Source of the DNA: Deinococcus radiophilus
GTDB lineage: Bacteria > Deinococcota > Deinococci > Deinococcales > Deinococcaceae
Direction: 5' to 3'
Length of the DNA: 64,000 bases
NCBI RefSeq assembly: GCF_020889625.1
Contig: NZ_CP086380.1
Location: forward strand, 391,001 to 455,000
Every line of letters starts with the position of its first letter. Positions within the stretch are counted from its first letter, which is position 1. Below, piece by piece: positions 12,320 to 22,416 of the stretch. The translations under genes and the position numbers were made by a program. Under the pieces are notes generated by a model, which did not search any database, was not told the origin of the DNA, and saw only the letters and a program-made list of their open reading frames with translations.

Positions 12320-13723
12320 ATGAAGTACACCGTTGTCATTCAGCAACCCATACAGGATGAGAGGCGTCCCGAACTGGAGCAGCAGCTGCAAACCCAGCTG
12401 GGTCTGGGCCAGTCGGCAGCCGCCAAGCTGGCCGCCCGGCGCGCAGGCCGTCTGCTCAAGCCCACCACTCGTGCCAAAGCCGAGAAGCTCCTGGGTCTGT
12501 TCCGGCAGATCGGCGCCGATGTAACGCTGGAAGAGGTGCCAGAAGAAGGCGAGATCACCAGTCTGGCGGCACTGGGAAGTGTGCCGGCTGTTGGGTCTGG
12601 GTCACTGGGTGGGTTGGGTGGTACTCCCACGGCGGTCCCGGCACAGGCTCAGCCTAGCCCTCTTCCCGACGCCTCAGCAGATCCCTTTGGCCTGGACCCC
12701 TTCGGTGCCGATCCTTTCGGCCTGCCCGATGATCTGTCGGTGACCACCTCGCAGGTCTTTCGCGCCGCGCCTGGTGCTGTCACGGGCAGCAGTGTGGCAG
12801 CCGATCCTGCTGCTCCCACCGCCTTACAAGGTCGCCCCGCTCTGGACCCGCTCCGGGAGAAGTCGGACGATCTGGCTGTTCAGGCCACTGAAGAAGATGT
12901 CTGGGCCGACTTTGCAGACGCCCTGCGGGTGGATGTACCTGCTGAAGCTCCCAGAGAAGTCCAGGCGGCGGCGCCACTGACGCCCACCTTCCTGGACGCC
13001 ACCGATGAGCCTGCGGTGACGACCCGCCTGGGACCGCGCCGCAGCCTGCTGACCCAGCTGCAACAAGCGGCACTGCTGCCAGCAGCGACCTTGGGCCTGC
13101 TGACCTTCTTGTTGCTCTCGGCCTTGCTGCCGGGTCAACGTCAGCAGCGACACCTGACCAGCGCCCAGACGGTGGCTGAAAGCTTCAGCGCCGGATTGAA
13201 CGTGGCCGATCCGCTGGTGATGCAGCAGCAGTTGGATACGCTGGTGGCCTCTGAGGGGGTTGGGTTTGCCCAAGTGACGTTGCCGGACGGCACAGTGGCC
13301 TTCGCCAGTGATGCTGAGGCGGCTGACCGGACAGCGCTGCAGAACAGCTTCGCCGAATGGCAGGGCCGCCAGGGCGTGTTCCGGGAAGACGAAACTTATT
13401 CCGTGGGCCGTGTCTCGGGCGCTGCTGATGTGGCGGTTGGCCTACCGTACGTGAGTGGTCTGGCCAGCTTGCTGATCCCCATGCTCCTCACGGCCCTGCT
13501 GTTGCTGGGAGCAGCGTATGCCTGGGCTGGCCGCGCGGCCCGTGACATGCTGGAACCTATTCAGCGTCTGGTCCGTTCTGCCGACGCCATCAGCTCTGGG
13601 GATCTGAGCCAACCCGTACAGGCCGAAGCCAACAATGAGGTGGGCGACCTGGCCGAAGCGCTGGAGCGGATGCGGGTCAGTCTCTCGGCAGCGATGGACC
13701 GCCTGCGCCGCCGCAAACGCTAG
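12320..13723 (+). CDS. HAMP-domain membrane protein without output domain, L7/L12-like N-terminus
   Basis: 467 residues. Residues 1-72 read like the ribosomal L7/L12 C-terminal fold (GLGQSAAAKLAARRAGRLL ... KAEKLLGLFRQIGADVTLEEV). A disordered stretch follows with three DPFG repeats (121-134). TM1 is about 251-270, an extracytoplasmic sensor-like region about 271-376, TM2 about 377-398, then a HAMP domain (EPIQRLVRSADAISSGDLS ... NEVGDLAEALERMRVSL) that ends the protein. There is no kinase, MCP or cyclase module. AAGGAAGGA lies just before the ATG. It probably relays an external signal to the two soluble proteins encoded upstream. Confidence 0.75.
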   Translation: MKYTVVIQQPIQDERRPELEQQLQTQLGLGQSAAAKLAARRAGRLLKPTTRAKAEKLLGLFRQIGADVTLEEVPEEGEITSLAALGSVPAVGSGSLGGLGGTPTAVPAQAQPSPLPDASADPFGLDPFGADPFGLPDDLSVTTSQVFRAAPGAVTGSSVAADPAAPTALQGRPALDPLREKSDDLAVQATEEDVWADFADALRVDVPAEAPREVQAAAPLTPTFLDATDEPAVTTRLGPRRSLLTQLQQAALLPAATLGLLTFLLLSALLPGQRQQRHLTSAQTVAESFSAGLNVADPLVMQQQLDTLVASEGVGFAQVTLPDGTVAFASDAEAADRTALQNSFAEWQGRQGVFREDETYSVGRVSGAADVAVGLPYVSGLASLLIPMLLTALLLLGAAYAWAGRAARDMLEPIQRLVRSADAISSGDLSQPVQAEANNEVGDLAEALERMRVSLSAAMDRLRRRKR

Positions 13724-13741
13724 CTTGCCGCTCACCGCCGC

Positions 13742-13775
13742 AAAAAGCCCCTCCATTTGCTGAGGGGGCTTTTTC
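13742..13775. terminator. Bidirectional terminator between HAMP gene and rel
   Basis: AAAAAGCCCCTC / GAGGGGGCTTTTT stem with one bulge and an 8-9 nt loop; T-runs on both strands suit the two convergent genes. Confidence 0.85.
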
Positions 13776-13793
13776 ATCCGAGTAGATAGGCGA

Positions 13794-16058
<2,265 letters not shown>

Positions 16059-16205
16059 GCCATGCACATCCTCCAGCATAGCGCGGCCTTGGCACGGGGA
16101 CGGTGGTGGGAGGACGGACAGCCGTATCTGCAGATGGGTGGAACCACTGTTCCTTACAGGCACCGCGTAGCCGCGTCAATGGCGTCCCCCTCATTTGACC
16201 AGCGC

Positions 16206-16211
16206 TATGCT
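16206..16211 (+). promoter_or_regulatory. -10 hexamer of rnhB
   Basis: TATGCT ends 7 nt before the ATG at 16219 and excludes the upstream in-frame starts. Confidence 0.6.
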
Positions 16212-16218
16212 GCTTCTT

Positions 16219-16851
16219 ATGCCTGTGCTTACCGTCAGCCCCGACTGGTCCCTGGAACGCCAGCACTGGGTGCGGGGTTATTTCCGGGTGGCGGGGGTCG
16301 ATGAGGCGGGCCGGGGTGCCTGGGCCGGGCCAGTGACGGTGGCCGCCGTGATCCTGCCCAATACCGGGCAGGAGTTGCCCTTTGCGGACAGCAAAACCCT
16401 CAGTGCCACGCAGCGCGAAGCCCTGGCCGACGAGGTGCGGCGCATTGCGCTGGCTTGGGCAGTGGAACACGCCTGGCCTGACGAGATAGAGCAGCTGAAT
16501 ATCCTGGGCGCAACCCACGCTGCCGCCATGAGAGCGCTGGCTGTACTGAACCCGGAGCCGCAGGCGCTGGTCACTGACCACCTGCGGCTGCGGACCGATT
16601 TGCCGCTGCTGGCTCCACCCCGTGCCGACGCCCTGAGCTATAGCGTGGCCGCTGCCAGCCTGCTGGCCAAGACCGAGCGGGATGCCCTGATGATTCGCCT
16701 GGACCGCGAGTATCCCGGCTACGGCTTCGCGGGCCACAAGGGTTACGGTGCGCCAGCTCACCGCGCTGCCCTGGCCGAACTGGGCGTGAGTGCCGTGCAC
16801 CGGCGCGGGTTTCGGCCCATTGCGGCGCTGCTGCAAGAGCGGCTGCTGTAA
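16219..16851 (+). CDS. rnhB: Ribonuclease HII
   Basis: 210 residues, normal for the family. It carries VAGVDEAGRGAWAGPV (the first catalytic Asp-Glu pair), DSKTLS, then DHLRL and the late GYGFAGHKGYG segment. The enzyme cuts RNA in RNA-DNA hybrids and removes misincorporated ribonucleotides. A long frame from 16195 was shortened on the promoter evidence. glpQ follows 57 bases downstream on the same strand. Confidence 0.96.
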   Translation: MPVLTVSPDWSLERQHWVRGYFRVAGVDEAGRGAWAGPVTVAAVILPNTGQELPFADSKTLSATQREALADEVRRIALAWAVEHAWPDEIEQLNILGATHAAAMRALAVLNPEPQALVTDHLRLRTDLPLLAPPRADALSYSVAAASLLAKTERDALMIRLDREYPGYGFAGHKGYGAPAHRAALAELGVSAVHRRGFRPIAALLQERLL

Positions 16852-16908
16852 GCGGTCCTCAGGGCCTGCGCCACAATTGCCTGACACTTGCCGCGCAAGA
16901 TAAGCCCT

Positions 16909-18108
16909 ATGAGGAAAAATACAATAGGGTTCACTTTGGCTGGCTTGACGGTTGTTCTCTCGTTGCTGGGCAGCGCTCAGGCCGAGCTGCTGGGTGGTGG
17001 GGGAGTGCCCACGGCACCTATCGCAGCTCCTATTCAAGTTCCGGCAGCTCCACCTGTGCCGGCTCCCGCACCTGCAGTGCAGTGGCAGACCCTCTCAGGC
17101 GCCGCGCCGCTGGTGATCGGTCACCGTGGCAGCTCTGGCACGCGGCCTGAGCACACCCTGGAAGCCTACCGTGAGGCCATTCGTGGTGGCGCGGACTTCA
17201 TTGAGCCGGATCTGGTCGTGACCAAAGATGGCGTGCTGGTGGCCCGCCACGAACCCGTGATTGCCATTGTGGACCCCAGCGGTAAGGTGTTGGAAGCCAC
17301 CGCCGACGTGCATAACCGCTCAGAGTTCCGTGACCGCCTGACGGTCAAGCAGGTGGACGGCCATACTGTGCGCGGGTATTTCGTAGAGGACTTTACCCTG
17401 GCCGAACTGAAGACCCTGCGTGCCCTGGAGCGCCTGCCGCAGCAGCGCAGCACCCAGTACGACGGTCTGTTCGAGATTCCGACCCTCAGCGAAGTGATCG
17501 CGCTGGTCCGCGAAGAAGAGGCCCGCACCGGGCGTCAGATCGGGATCTACCCCGAAACCAAGCATCCCACCTATATGCAGGCGGTGGCCGGTGTCAACAC
17601 CTCACAGCTGCTTATTGACACGCTGGTGCGCGAGGAATTCACTGACCCCCAGCGCGTCTTTATTCAGTCGTTCGAGACGGCCAACCTGCGTGACCTGAAC
17701 ACCCGTATCATGCCCGCTGCAGGAGTGGATCTGCCGCTCATTCAGCTGATCTCTGGTCCCGATGAGGCTCCTTATGACTGGACGGCGGCAGGCGACACCC
17801 GCACCTACGCCGCTCTGGGTAGCAGCGAGGGTCTGCGCGACATCGCTACTTACGCTGATGGAGTCGGCCCCTACAAGCGCTGGGTGATTGACGATCACTG
17901 CCAGACGACGGACTTCGTGACCCGTGCCCACGCCGCCGGGTTGCCGCTGCACCCCTGGACCTTCCGCAATGAGGCCAGCTATCTGCTGTCCTGCTACGGC
18001 GGCGATCCCAAGGCCGAGATGCGCCAGGCGATTGCCGCCGGGGTAGACGGTCTCTTTACCGATTTCCCAGCAACGGGCCGCGAAGTGGTGGATGCACTGA
18101 GCCGCTGA
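16909..18108 (+). CDS. glpQ: Secreted glycerophosphodiester phosphodiesterase
   Basis: 399 residues. A signal peptide (about residues 1-26, ending AQA) and a Pro/Ala spacer lead into the GDPD TIM barrel: VIGHRGSSGTRPEHTLEAY, then GADFIEPDLVVTKDGVLVARHEP, with the catalytic His, Glu and Asp of the family, and a late WTFRNE. It hydrolyses glycerophosphodiesters to glycerol-3-phosphate in the periplasm. Its length and the insert before the second half fit the periplasmic GlpQ type rather than the short UgpQ type. A strong terminator follows. Confidence 0.92.
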   Translation: MRKNTIGFTLAGLTVVLSLLGSAQAELLGGGGVPTAPIAAPIQVPAAPPVPAPAPAVQWQTLSGAAPLVIGHRGSSGTRPEHTLEAYREAIRGGADFIEPDLVVTKDGVLVARHEPVIAIVDPSGKVLEATADVHNRSEFRDRLTVKQVDGHTVRGYFVEDFTLAELKTLRALERLPQQRSTQYDGLFEIPTLSEVIALVREEEARTGRQIGIYPETKHPTYMQAVAGVNTSQLLIDTLVREEFTDPQRVFIQSFETANLRDLNTRIMPAAGVDLPLIQLISGPDEAPYDWTAAGDTRTYAALGSSEGLRDIATYADGVGPYKRWVIDDHCQTTDFVTRAHAAGLPLHPWTFRNEASYLLSCYGGDPKAEMRQAIAAGVDGLFTDFPATGREVVDALSR

Positions 18109-18124
18109 GCTGCCGAGATTGTCG

Positions 18125-18171
18125 CTGGGCCTGATGCGTCCCCAGCATGGGGGCGTCAGGCCCAGTGTTTT
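18125..18171 (+). terminator. Terminator of glpQ
   Basis: CTGGGCCTGA / TCAGGCCCAG stem with inner GC pairs over 18125-18165, followed by TGTTTTA. Confidence 0.8.
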
Positions 18172-18403
18172 ACTCAGGAAGATGTGTCAAGAGGATGCAC
18201 CGACCCGTTTGAACGCTGCTGGTGGGCTTTGCGTCATGGAATAGTGCGAGTGCTTGGCCTGTGGGTCTGGGCCGCCCCAGGTCAGCAGTGTGTCGGCACC
18301 CTGTCCCCGCGCTTGACCCACAGCTCCGGCCCGCCAGGAAAAGCATCTGGGCCATCTTGTAGCGGCGTGGGAGACACCCCCAGCGGGAAGTCGGGAGCGG
18401 TCA
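18172..18403. other. Intergenic region between glpQ and panE
   Basis: About 230 bases between convergent genes; plus-strand frames here have no start signals or family resemblance. I see nothing else. Confidence 0.4.
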
Positions 18404-19333
18404 TTAAACGTCCTGGCGGGCCTGCAACGCCTGAATCCCCTGATAGAGCCGCTCGTTCACAGGTGTGGGTACGCCATGCTTTTGTCCCAGCGCCAGCACG
18501 GTTCCGGCGAACAGTTCCAGCTCGCTCTGACGGCCCGCTTCCAGGTCTTGGCGCATAGACGGCTTGCCTGCGGGGTCCAGGGCGTCCATCACGCGCACCC
18601 AGTAGTCGAAATCGGCTTCGGTCAGCCCGGTGCCTTCATGTGGGGCCAGCGCCAGCACTTCGCGCATGGCGGCCTTGAAGGTCTCGCGGGCCTCGCCGGG
18701 GCGCTGCACGGTGTCGAAGGTGCCCTGATACAGCGCGACCGTCTGATTGACTCCCACATTCAGCATCCACTTGCCCCACAGCCGCCGGGGCATGTCGGGG
18801 ACGACGGTGTGCGGCAGGCCTGCGCGGGCAGAGAACCGGGCCACCCGCTCTACCCGCTCCGCTTCACTGGGATCAGTGGTCATGGCCCCGATCACCAGTT
18901 GCCCCCGGTCCCGGTACACCAGGCGGTTGCCGTCTTTGCGGGCGTCCATCTCCTGCGCCACGGCGTATACGATCCGCTCTGGCCCGAAATGCTCTGCCAG
19001 GACGGCTTCACTGGCAATTCCATTGAGTGCTGAGACAATCAGGGTGTCTGGCCCCAGTTGACTGGCGATCAGGGGCAGCGCCGCTTCCAGCTGGTGAAAC
19101 TTGACGCACACCAGCGCCAGATCGGCGGGTGAGGGGGTTGCGTCCGGGGTGAGATAGTCGAATGGAACCCGCTCACCATCGAAGTAAATCCCCTGCTCGC
19201 GGTAGCGCTCCAGGCGGTCCTGATCGGCCACCACCCGTACCGTCCCGGCAGGCAAGGCTGCTGCCAGCTGTCCACCGAACAAAATACCCAGCGCGCCCAG
19301 GCCGATGACCGACACGGTGACGATGTCTTGCAT
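18404..19333 (-). CDS. panE: 2-dehydropantoate 2-reductase family protein
   Basis: 309 residues. N-terminal Rossmann fold (VSVIGLGALGILFGGQLA) and the C-terminal ketopantoate-reductase helical domain with a conserved KWMLNVGVNQ segment (the Lys of the active site) and DLEAGRQSELE. It reduces 2-dehydropantoate with NADPH in pantothenate synthesis. Family paralogues with other 2-oxoacid substrates exist, and no other pan gene is nearby, so the exact substrate is inferred. TACACT precedes the ATG by 7 nt. Confidence 0.88.
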   Translation of the reverse strand: MQDIVTVSVIGLGALGILFGGQLAAALPAGTVRVVADQDRLERYREQGIYFDGERVPFDYLTPDATPSPADLALVCVKFHQLEAALPLIASQLGPDTLIVSALNGIASEAVLAEHFGPERIVYAVAQEMDARKDGNRLVYRDRGQLVIGAMTTDPSEAERVERVARFSARAGLPHTVVPDMPRRLWGKWMLNVGVNQTVALYQGTFDTVQRPGEARETFKAAMREVLALAPHEGTGLTEADFDYWVRVMDALDPAGKPSMRQDLEAGRQSELELFAGTVLALGQKHGVPTPVNERLYQGIQALQARQDV

Positions 19334-19340
19334 GGGCTTC

Positions 19341-19346
19341 AGTGTA
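19341..19346 (-). promoter_or_regulatory. -10 hexamer of panE
   Basis: TACACT on the minus strand, 7 nt before the ATG at 19333. Confidence 0.6.
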
Positions 19347-19405
19347 AGGTAGGGCGGCGGTGTACACGCCGCTGGGCTTGCCTTGCTGATGCCGGAAGAT
19401 ACAGC

Positions 19406-19567
19406 TCAGTCGTCGTCCTGGTCGTCGTCGTCCTGGTCGTCGTTGTCATCTGCGTCTTCGGCCTGGCTGCCCACCGACTGCGGCGTGTCGTCATCGGCGG
19501 CAGGGGCGGAGCAGGACACGGCAAATAGGCCCATGAACACAGTCAGCAGCATCAGAAGTTTCTTCAT
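19406..19567 (-). CDS. 53-residue Asp-rich lipoprotein
   Basis: Short gene I found by reading the minus strand. It encodes MKKLLMLLTVFMGLFAVSC..., a clear signal peptide with lipobox AVSC (Cys19), then a 34-residue tail that is almost only acidic: DDD at 25-27 and an Asp run with Gln and Asn from 40 to the end (17 Asp in total). TACACT lies 6 nt before the ATG, in the arrangement seen for its neighbours, which supports it as real. Mature product is about 35 residues, anchored by lipid; it could bind metal cations or act as a charged surface spacer. No family recognised. The GTC repeats of the tail make a low-complexity stretch on the plus strand. Confidence 0.75.
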   Translation of the reverse strand: MKKLLMLLTVFMGLFAVSCSAPAADDDTPQSVGSQAEDADDNDDQDDDDQDDD

Positions 19568-19573
19568 GGCCAG

Positions 19574-19579
19574 AGTGTA
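19574..19579 (-). promoter_or_regulatory. -10 hexamer of the 53-residue lipoprotein gene
   Basis: TACACT on the minus strand, 6 nt before the ATG at 19567. Confidence 0.6.
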
Positions 19580-19661
19580 GGTTCTGATGCCACCGACCCA
19601 GCTTCATCTCTCATTGAGGGATGGTGACACGGCGTTTTCTGAGGGTGCAGTTCGCTTCCGT

Positions 19662-19667
19662 TATGCT
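19662..19667 (+). promoter_or_regulatory. -10 hexamer of the SnoaL-like gene
   Basis: TATGCT ends 7 nt before the ATG at 19675; the promoter looks intact although the gene is interrupted. Confidence 0.55.
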
Positions 19668-19674
19668 GGTGCAA

Positions 19675-20076
19675 ATGGAGACCCACGCCCTGATCGAAGC
19701 CTATTACGCTGCCTTTAATCGGGGGGACAGCGCTGGCATGTTGGAGTTGCTGACCGATGATGTGGTGCATGACATCAACCAGGGTGGGCGTGAACATGGC
19801 AAGGAAGCATTTCGTGTCTTTCTGGATACGATGGACACCCACTACCGTGAGCGGGCCGAAGATCTGACCATCCTGAGCAGCGTAGATGGTCGCCGCGCTG
19901 CCGCCGAGTTTGTCATTCACGGCAAATATCTTTAGGCCTACACTGGATTGCCAGAGGCACAGGGGCAGACCTACGTATTGCCGGTGGGCGCTTTTTTTGA
20001 GGTGCGCGGCGGCCGGATTGCCCGTGTGACCAACTACTATAACCTGTCCGAATGGACCCGTCAGGTACAAGGCTAA
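19675..20076 (+). pseudogene. SnoaL-like/ketosteroid isomerase-related gene with in-frame amber stop
   Basis: METHALIEAYYAAFNRGD begins a NTF2-fold protein of the SnoaL/ketosteroid-isomerase-related type. Reading stops at TAG 19933-19935 after ...FVIHGKYL, but the same frame continues without shift through YTGLPEAQGQTYVLPVGAFF and RIARVTNYYNLSEW to TAA at 20074-20076, which is the expected second half of the fold. The full frame would give 133 residues, the normal family length. One base change in one codon therefore splits the gene. It may be a recent pseudogene, a read-through product or a sequencing error. The GNAT gene follows 6 bases later. Confidence 0.85.
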
Positions 20077-20082
20077 GTCAGC

Positions 20083-20709
20083 GTGACCCCGTCCGACTCT
20101 GTTTCAGCTGCTGACCTGACCCTGCGCCGTGTCACCGATCCCGCCGAGTTGCAGGCGGCAGCTCCGGCCCTGGCCCAGCTGCGGATGACCGTGTTTCGCG
20201 ATTATCCTTACCTGTATCACGGCTCCGAGCGCTACGAACGTGACTACTTGGCCCGCTACCTGCGTGCGCCGGACATGCTGTTGCTGCTGGTCGAAGATGC
20301 CGGGCAGGTGGTAGGGGCCAGTACCGCGCTGCCGCTGTGGCATGAACAAGCGGCCCTGGTAGACCCTTTCGAGGCGGCTGGAATAGACGTTTCCGAGTGG
20401 CTCTACTTGGGTGAAAGTGTGCTGCTTCCCCCGAACCGGGGCCGGGGTTTCGGTCACCGCTGTTTTGACGAGCGTGAGGCCCATGCCCGCGCGCTGGGCC
20501 TGTCCAACACCGCCTTCTGTGCGGTGCAGCGTCCCGCCGATCACCCAAGTCGGCCAGTAAATTACCGCTCACTGACATCGTTCTGGGAGGGACGTGGCTA
20601 CCGGGAACAGCCTGATCTGGATACGGTGATGTCCTGGCAGGACTTAGGTGAGGAAACCGAAACGGCCAAACCGATGCGGTTCTGGACCCGTCAGCTGACA
20701 GGGCGCTGA
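20083..20709 (+). CDS. GNAT-family N-acetyltransferase
   Basis: 208 residues, GTG start 6 bases after the SnoaL-like stop. Acetyl-CoA binding motif A is visible as ESVLLPPNRGRGFGHRCFDERE, with a preceding strand VVGASTALPLW. A late FWEGRGYRE matches the usual YxxxGF-type end of GNAT folds. Substrate unknown. The downstream lipoprotein starts within 16 bases, so the SnoaL-like, GNAT and lipoprotein genes may form one transcript. Confidence 0.8.
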   Translation: MTPSDSVSAADLTLRRVTDPAELQAAAPALAQLRMTVFRDYPYLYHGSERYERDYLARYLRAPDMLLLLVEDAGQVVGASTALPLWHEQAALVDPFEAAGIDVSEWLYLGESVLLPPNRGRGFGHRCFDEREAHARALGLSNTAFCAVQRPADHPSRPVNYRSLTSFWEGRGYREQPDLDTVMSWQDLGEETETAKPMRFWTRQLTGR

Positions 20710-20724
20710 ACATCCTGCGGAACA

Positions 20725-22287
20725 GTGAGCTGCGTGAGAAAAGTATTGATGTTGTCCCTCCCGCTGCTGCTGTCTGCCTGTGGTCTGATCTCCGCCGAAG
20801 AGCCCCGCTCCCTGCATACTCTGGCCGGCTTCGATGCCTTCGACAAGAAAGAGTTGAATACCCGCCCCGGTAAGAGTGGCCAGTTCTCGCTGGACGCCGA
20901 ACCTGAGTACATCACCGTCAGTGCCGACAGCAAGACGGCTTATGTGGGCCTGCAAGAAAACAATGCCCTGGCTGTACTGGACATTGCCAGCGGGAAGATC
21001 ACCGCAGTTTTGCCGCTAGGACTTAAGGATTGGAGTGGGTCGGCGCTGGACGCCAGCGACAAAGATGAGGCCATCAACATCCAGCCCTGGCCGGTGTTCG
21101 GGGCCTACATGCCCGACGCCATCGCCAGCTATACGGTCAAAGGTCAGACCTATCTCCTGAGCGCCAATGAGGGTGACGCCCGCAACTACGACGGCTTTTC
21201 GGACGAAGTGCGCGTGAAAGACCTGAAACTGGACCCCGCCACTTTCCCTAACGCTGCCGAGTTGCAGGACAGTGCCGCGCTGGGCCGCCTGACCGTATCC
21301 AGCCTGCCGTCCGACCTCCGCCTGAATGCAGCGGGCCAGGCCACACGACTGGTGACGTTCGGTGGGCGTTCACTGAGCATCTGGACGACGGAGGGTGAAC
21401 AGGTCAGCGATACGGGGGATCTGTTCGAGCGTACCGCTGCGGCCCAGGTGCCGGAGGCCTTCAACTCGGAAGGGACGGCGGATGGATTCGACAGTCGCAG
21501 CGACAACAAGGGTGCTGAACCCGAAGCCCTCACTGTGGCGGAACTGGGTGGGCAGCACTACGCCTTTGTGGGCCTGGAGCGTCAGGGCGGCATCATGGTG
21601 CTGAACGTCTCGGACCCCGCTCAACCGCGACTGGTGGAGTATTTCAATGATCTGGACCGCATGGCCGATCCCGAAAGCGGTCTGGCAGGCGATCTGGCCC
21701 CTGGAGGCCTGCTGTTTATCCCGGCGGCAGACAGCCCCAGCGGTCAGCCTCTGCTTGTCAGCTCCAACGAGGTCAGCGGCAGCGTGTCGGTGTATGCGGT
21801 GGCGGACAGTGGGCAGCTGACCCGCCTGGGCCGTTATCAGGCGGAGCCGTTCGCCTTTGATGAGGGTGTGGCTGAAATTAGTGCCTTCGATCCGGCCAGC
21901 CAGCGTCTCTTTACGGTCAACGGTCAGACGGGCGCCCTGGACATCCTGGACCTGAGCGATCCCAGCCAGCCACGGCGCATCAGCTCGGTGGACCTGAGCC
22001 AGTATGGGGACGGAGCCAACTCGGTGGCCGTGCATGATGGTGTGGTGGCGGTTGCCGTGCAGGCCAGGACCAAGACCGATGCAGGCCAGGTGGTTCTCCT
22101 CAATGCCAAGGGAGAGCCGCTGGCCCAACCCGTGACGGTGGGCGCACTGCCCGACATGCTGACATTCACGCCCGATGGCCGCACCCTGCTGGTTGCCAAC
22201 GAGGGCGAGCCGAACGAAGATTACTCGGTGGACCCGGCGGGCAGCGTGAGCATTATTGACGTGGCGCAGGCACTAAGCCAGCGTTGA
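20725..22287 (+). CDS. Choice-of-anchor I family lipoprotein, apparently circularly permuted
   Basis: 520 residues. Lipoprotein signal LLLSAC (Cys19). The sequence is a beta-propeller of the choice-of-anchor I family, but its two blocks seem swapped. Residues about 59-365 (EPEYITVSADSKTAYVGLQ, then DASDKDEAINI, PWPVFGAYMPDAIASY, SANEGDARNYDGFSDEVRV, FDSRSDNKGAEPEALTV, LLFIPAADSPSG) are normally the second part. Residues about 368-513 (LGRYQAEPFAFDEGVAEIS, NSVAVHDGVVAVAVQ, VGALPDMLTFTPDGRTLLV, NEGEPNEDYSVDPAGSVSI) are normally the first. Function of the family is unclear; members occur beside extracellular phosphatases and nucleases. GTG start; a GTG 9 bases later is possible. Confidence 0.8.
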   Translation: MSCVRKVLMLSLPLLLSACGLISAEEPRSLHTLAGFDAFDKKELNTRPGKSGQFSLDAEPEYITVSADSKTAYVGLQENNALAVLDIASGKITAVLPLGLKDWSGSALDASDKDEAINIQPWPVFGAYMPDAIASYTVKGQTYLLSANEGDARNYDGFSDEVRVKDLKLDPATFPNAAELQDSAALGRLTVSSLPSDLRLNAAGQATRLVTFGGRSLSIWTTEGEQVSDTGDLFERTAAAQVPEAFNSEGTADGFDSRSDNKGAEPEALTVAELGGQHYAFVGLERQGGIMVLNVSDPAQPRLVEYFNDLDRMADPESGLAGDLAPGGLLFIPAADSPSGQPLLVSSNEVSGSVSVYAVADSGQLTRLGRYQAEPFAFDEGVAEISAFDPASQRLFTVNGQTGALDILDLSDPSQPRRISSVDLSQYGDGANSVAVHDGVVAVAVQARTKTDAGQVVLLNAKGEPLAQPVTVGALPDMLTFTPDGRTLLVANEGEPNEDYSVDPAGSVSIIDVAQALSQR

Positions 22288-22404
22288 GTGTCAGCGAAAT
22301 AAGGGCCGGGGAGCACTTTTCCGGCGCTTATTTGCGGTCTGGTGCCTGCTCTTTGACCTGGAACCCTAAGCCATTGCGCTGATGCACAGCCGAACTACTC
22401 CCGT

Positions 22405-22410
22405 TACCCT
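22405..22410 (+). promoter_or_regulatory. -10 hexamer of the 22417 GNAT gene
   Basis: TACCCT ends 6 nt before the ATG at 22417. Confidence 0.5.
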
Positions 22411-22416
22411 AAGGCC

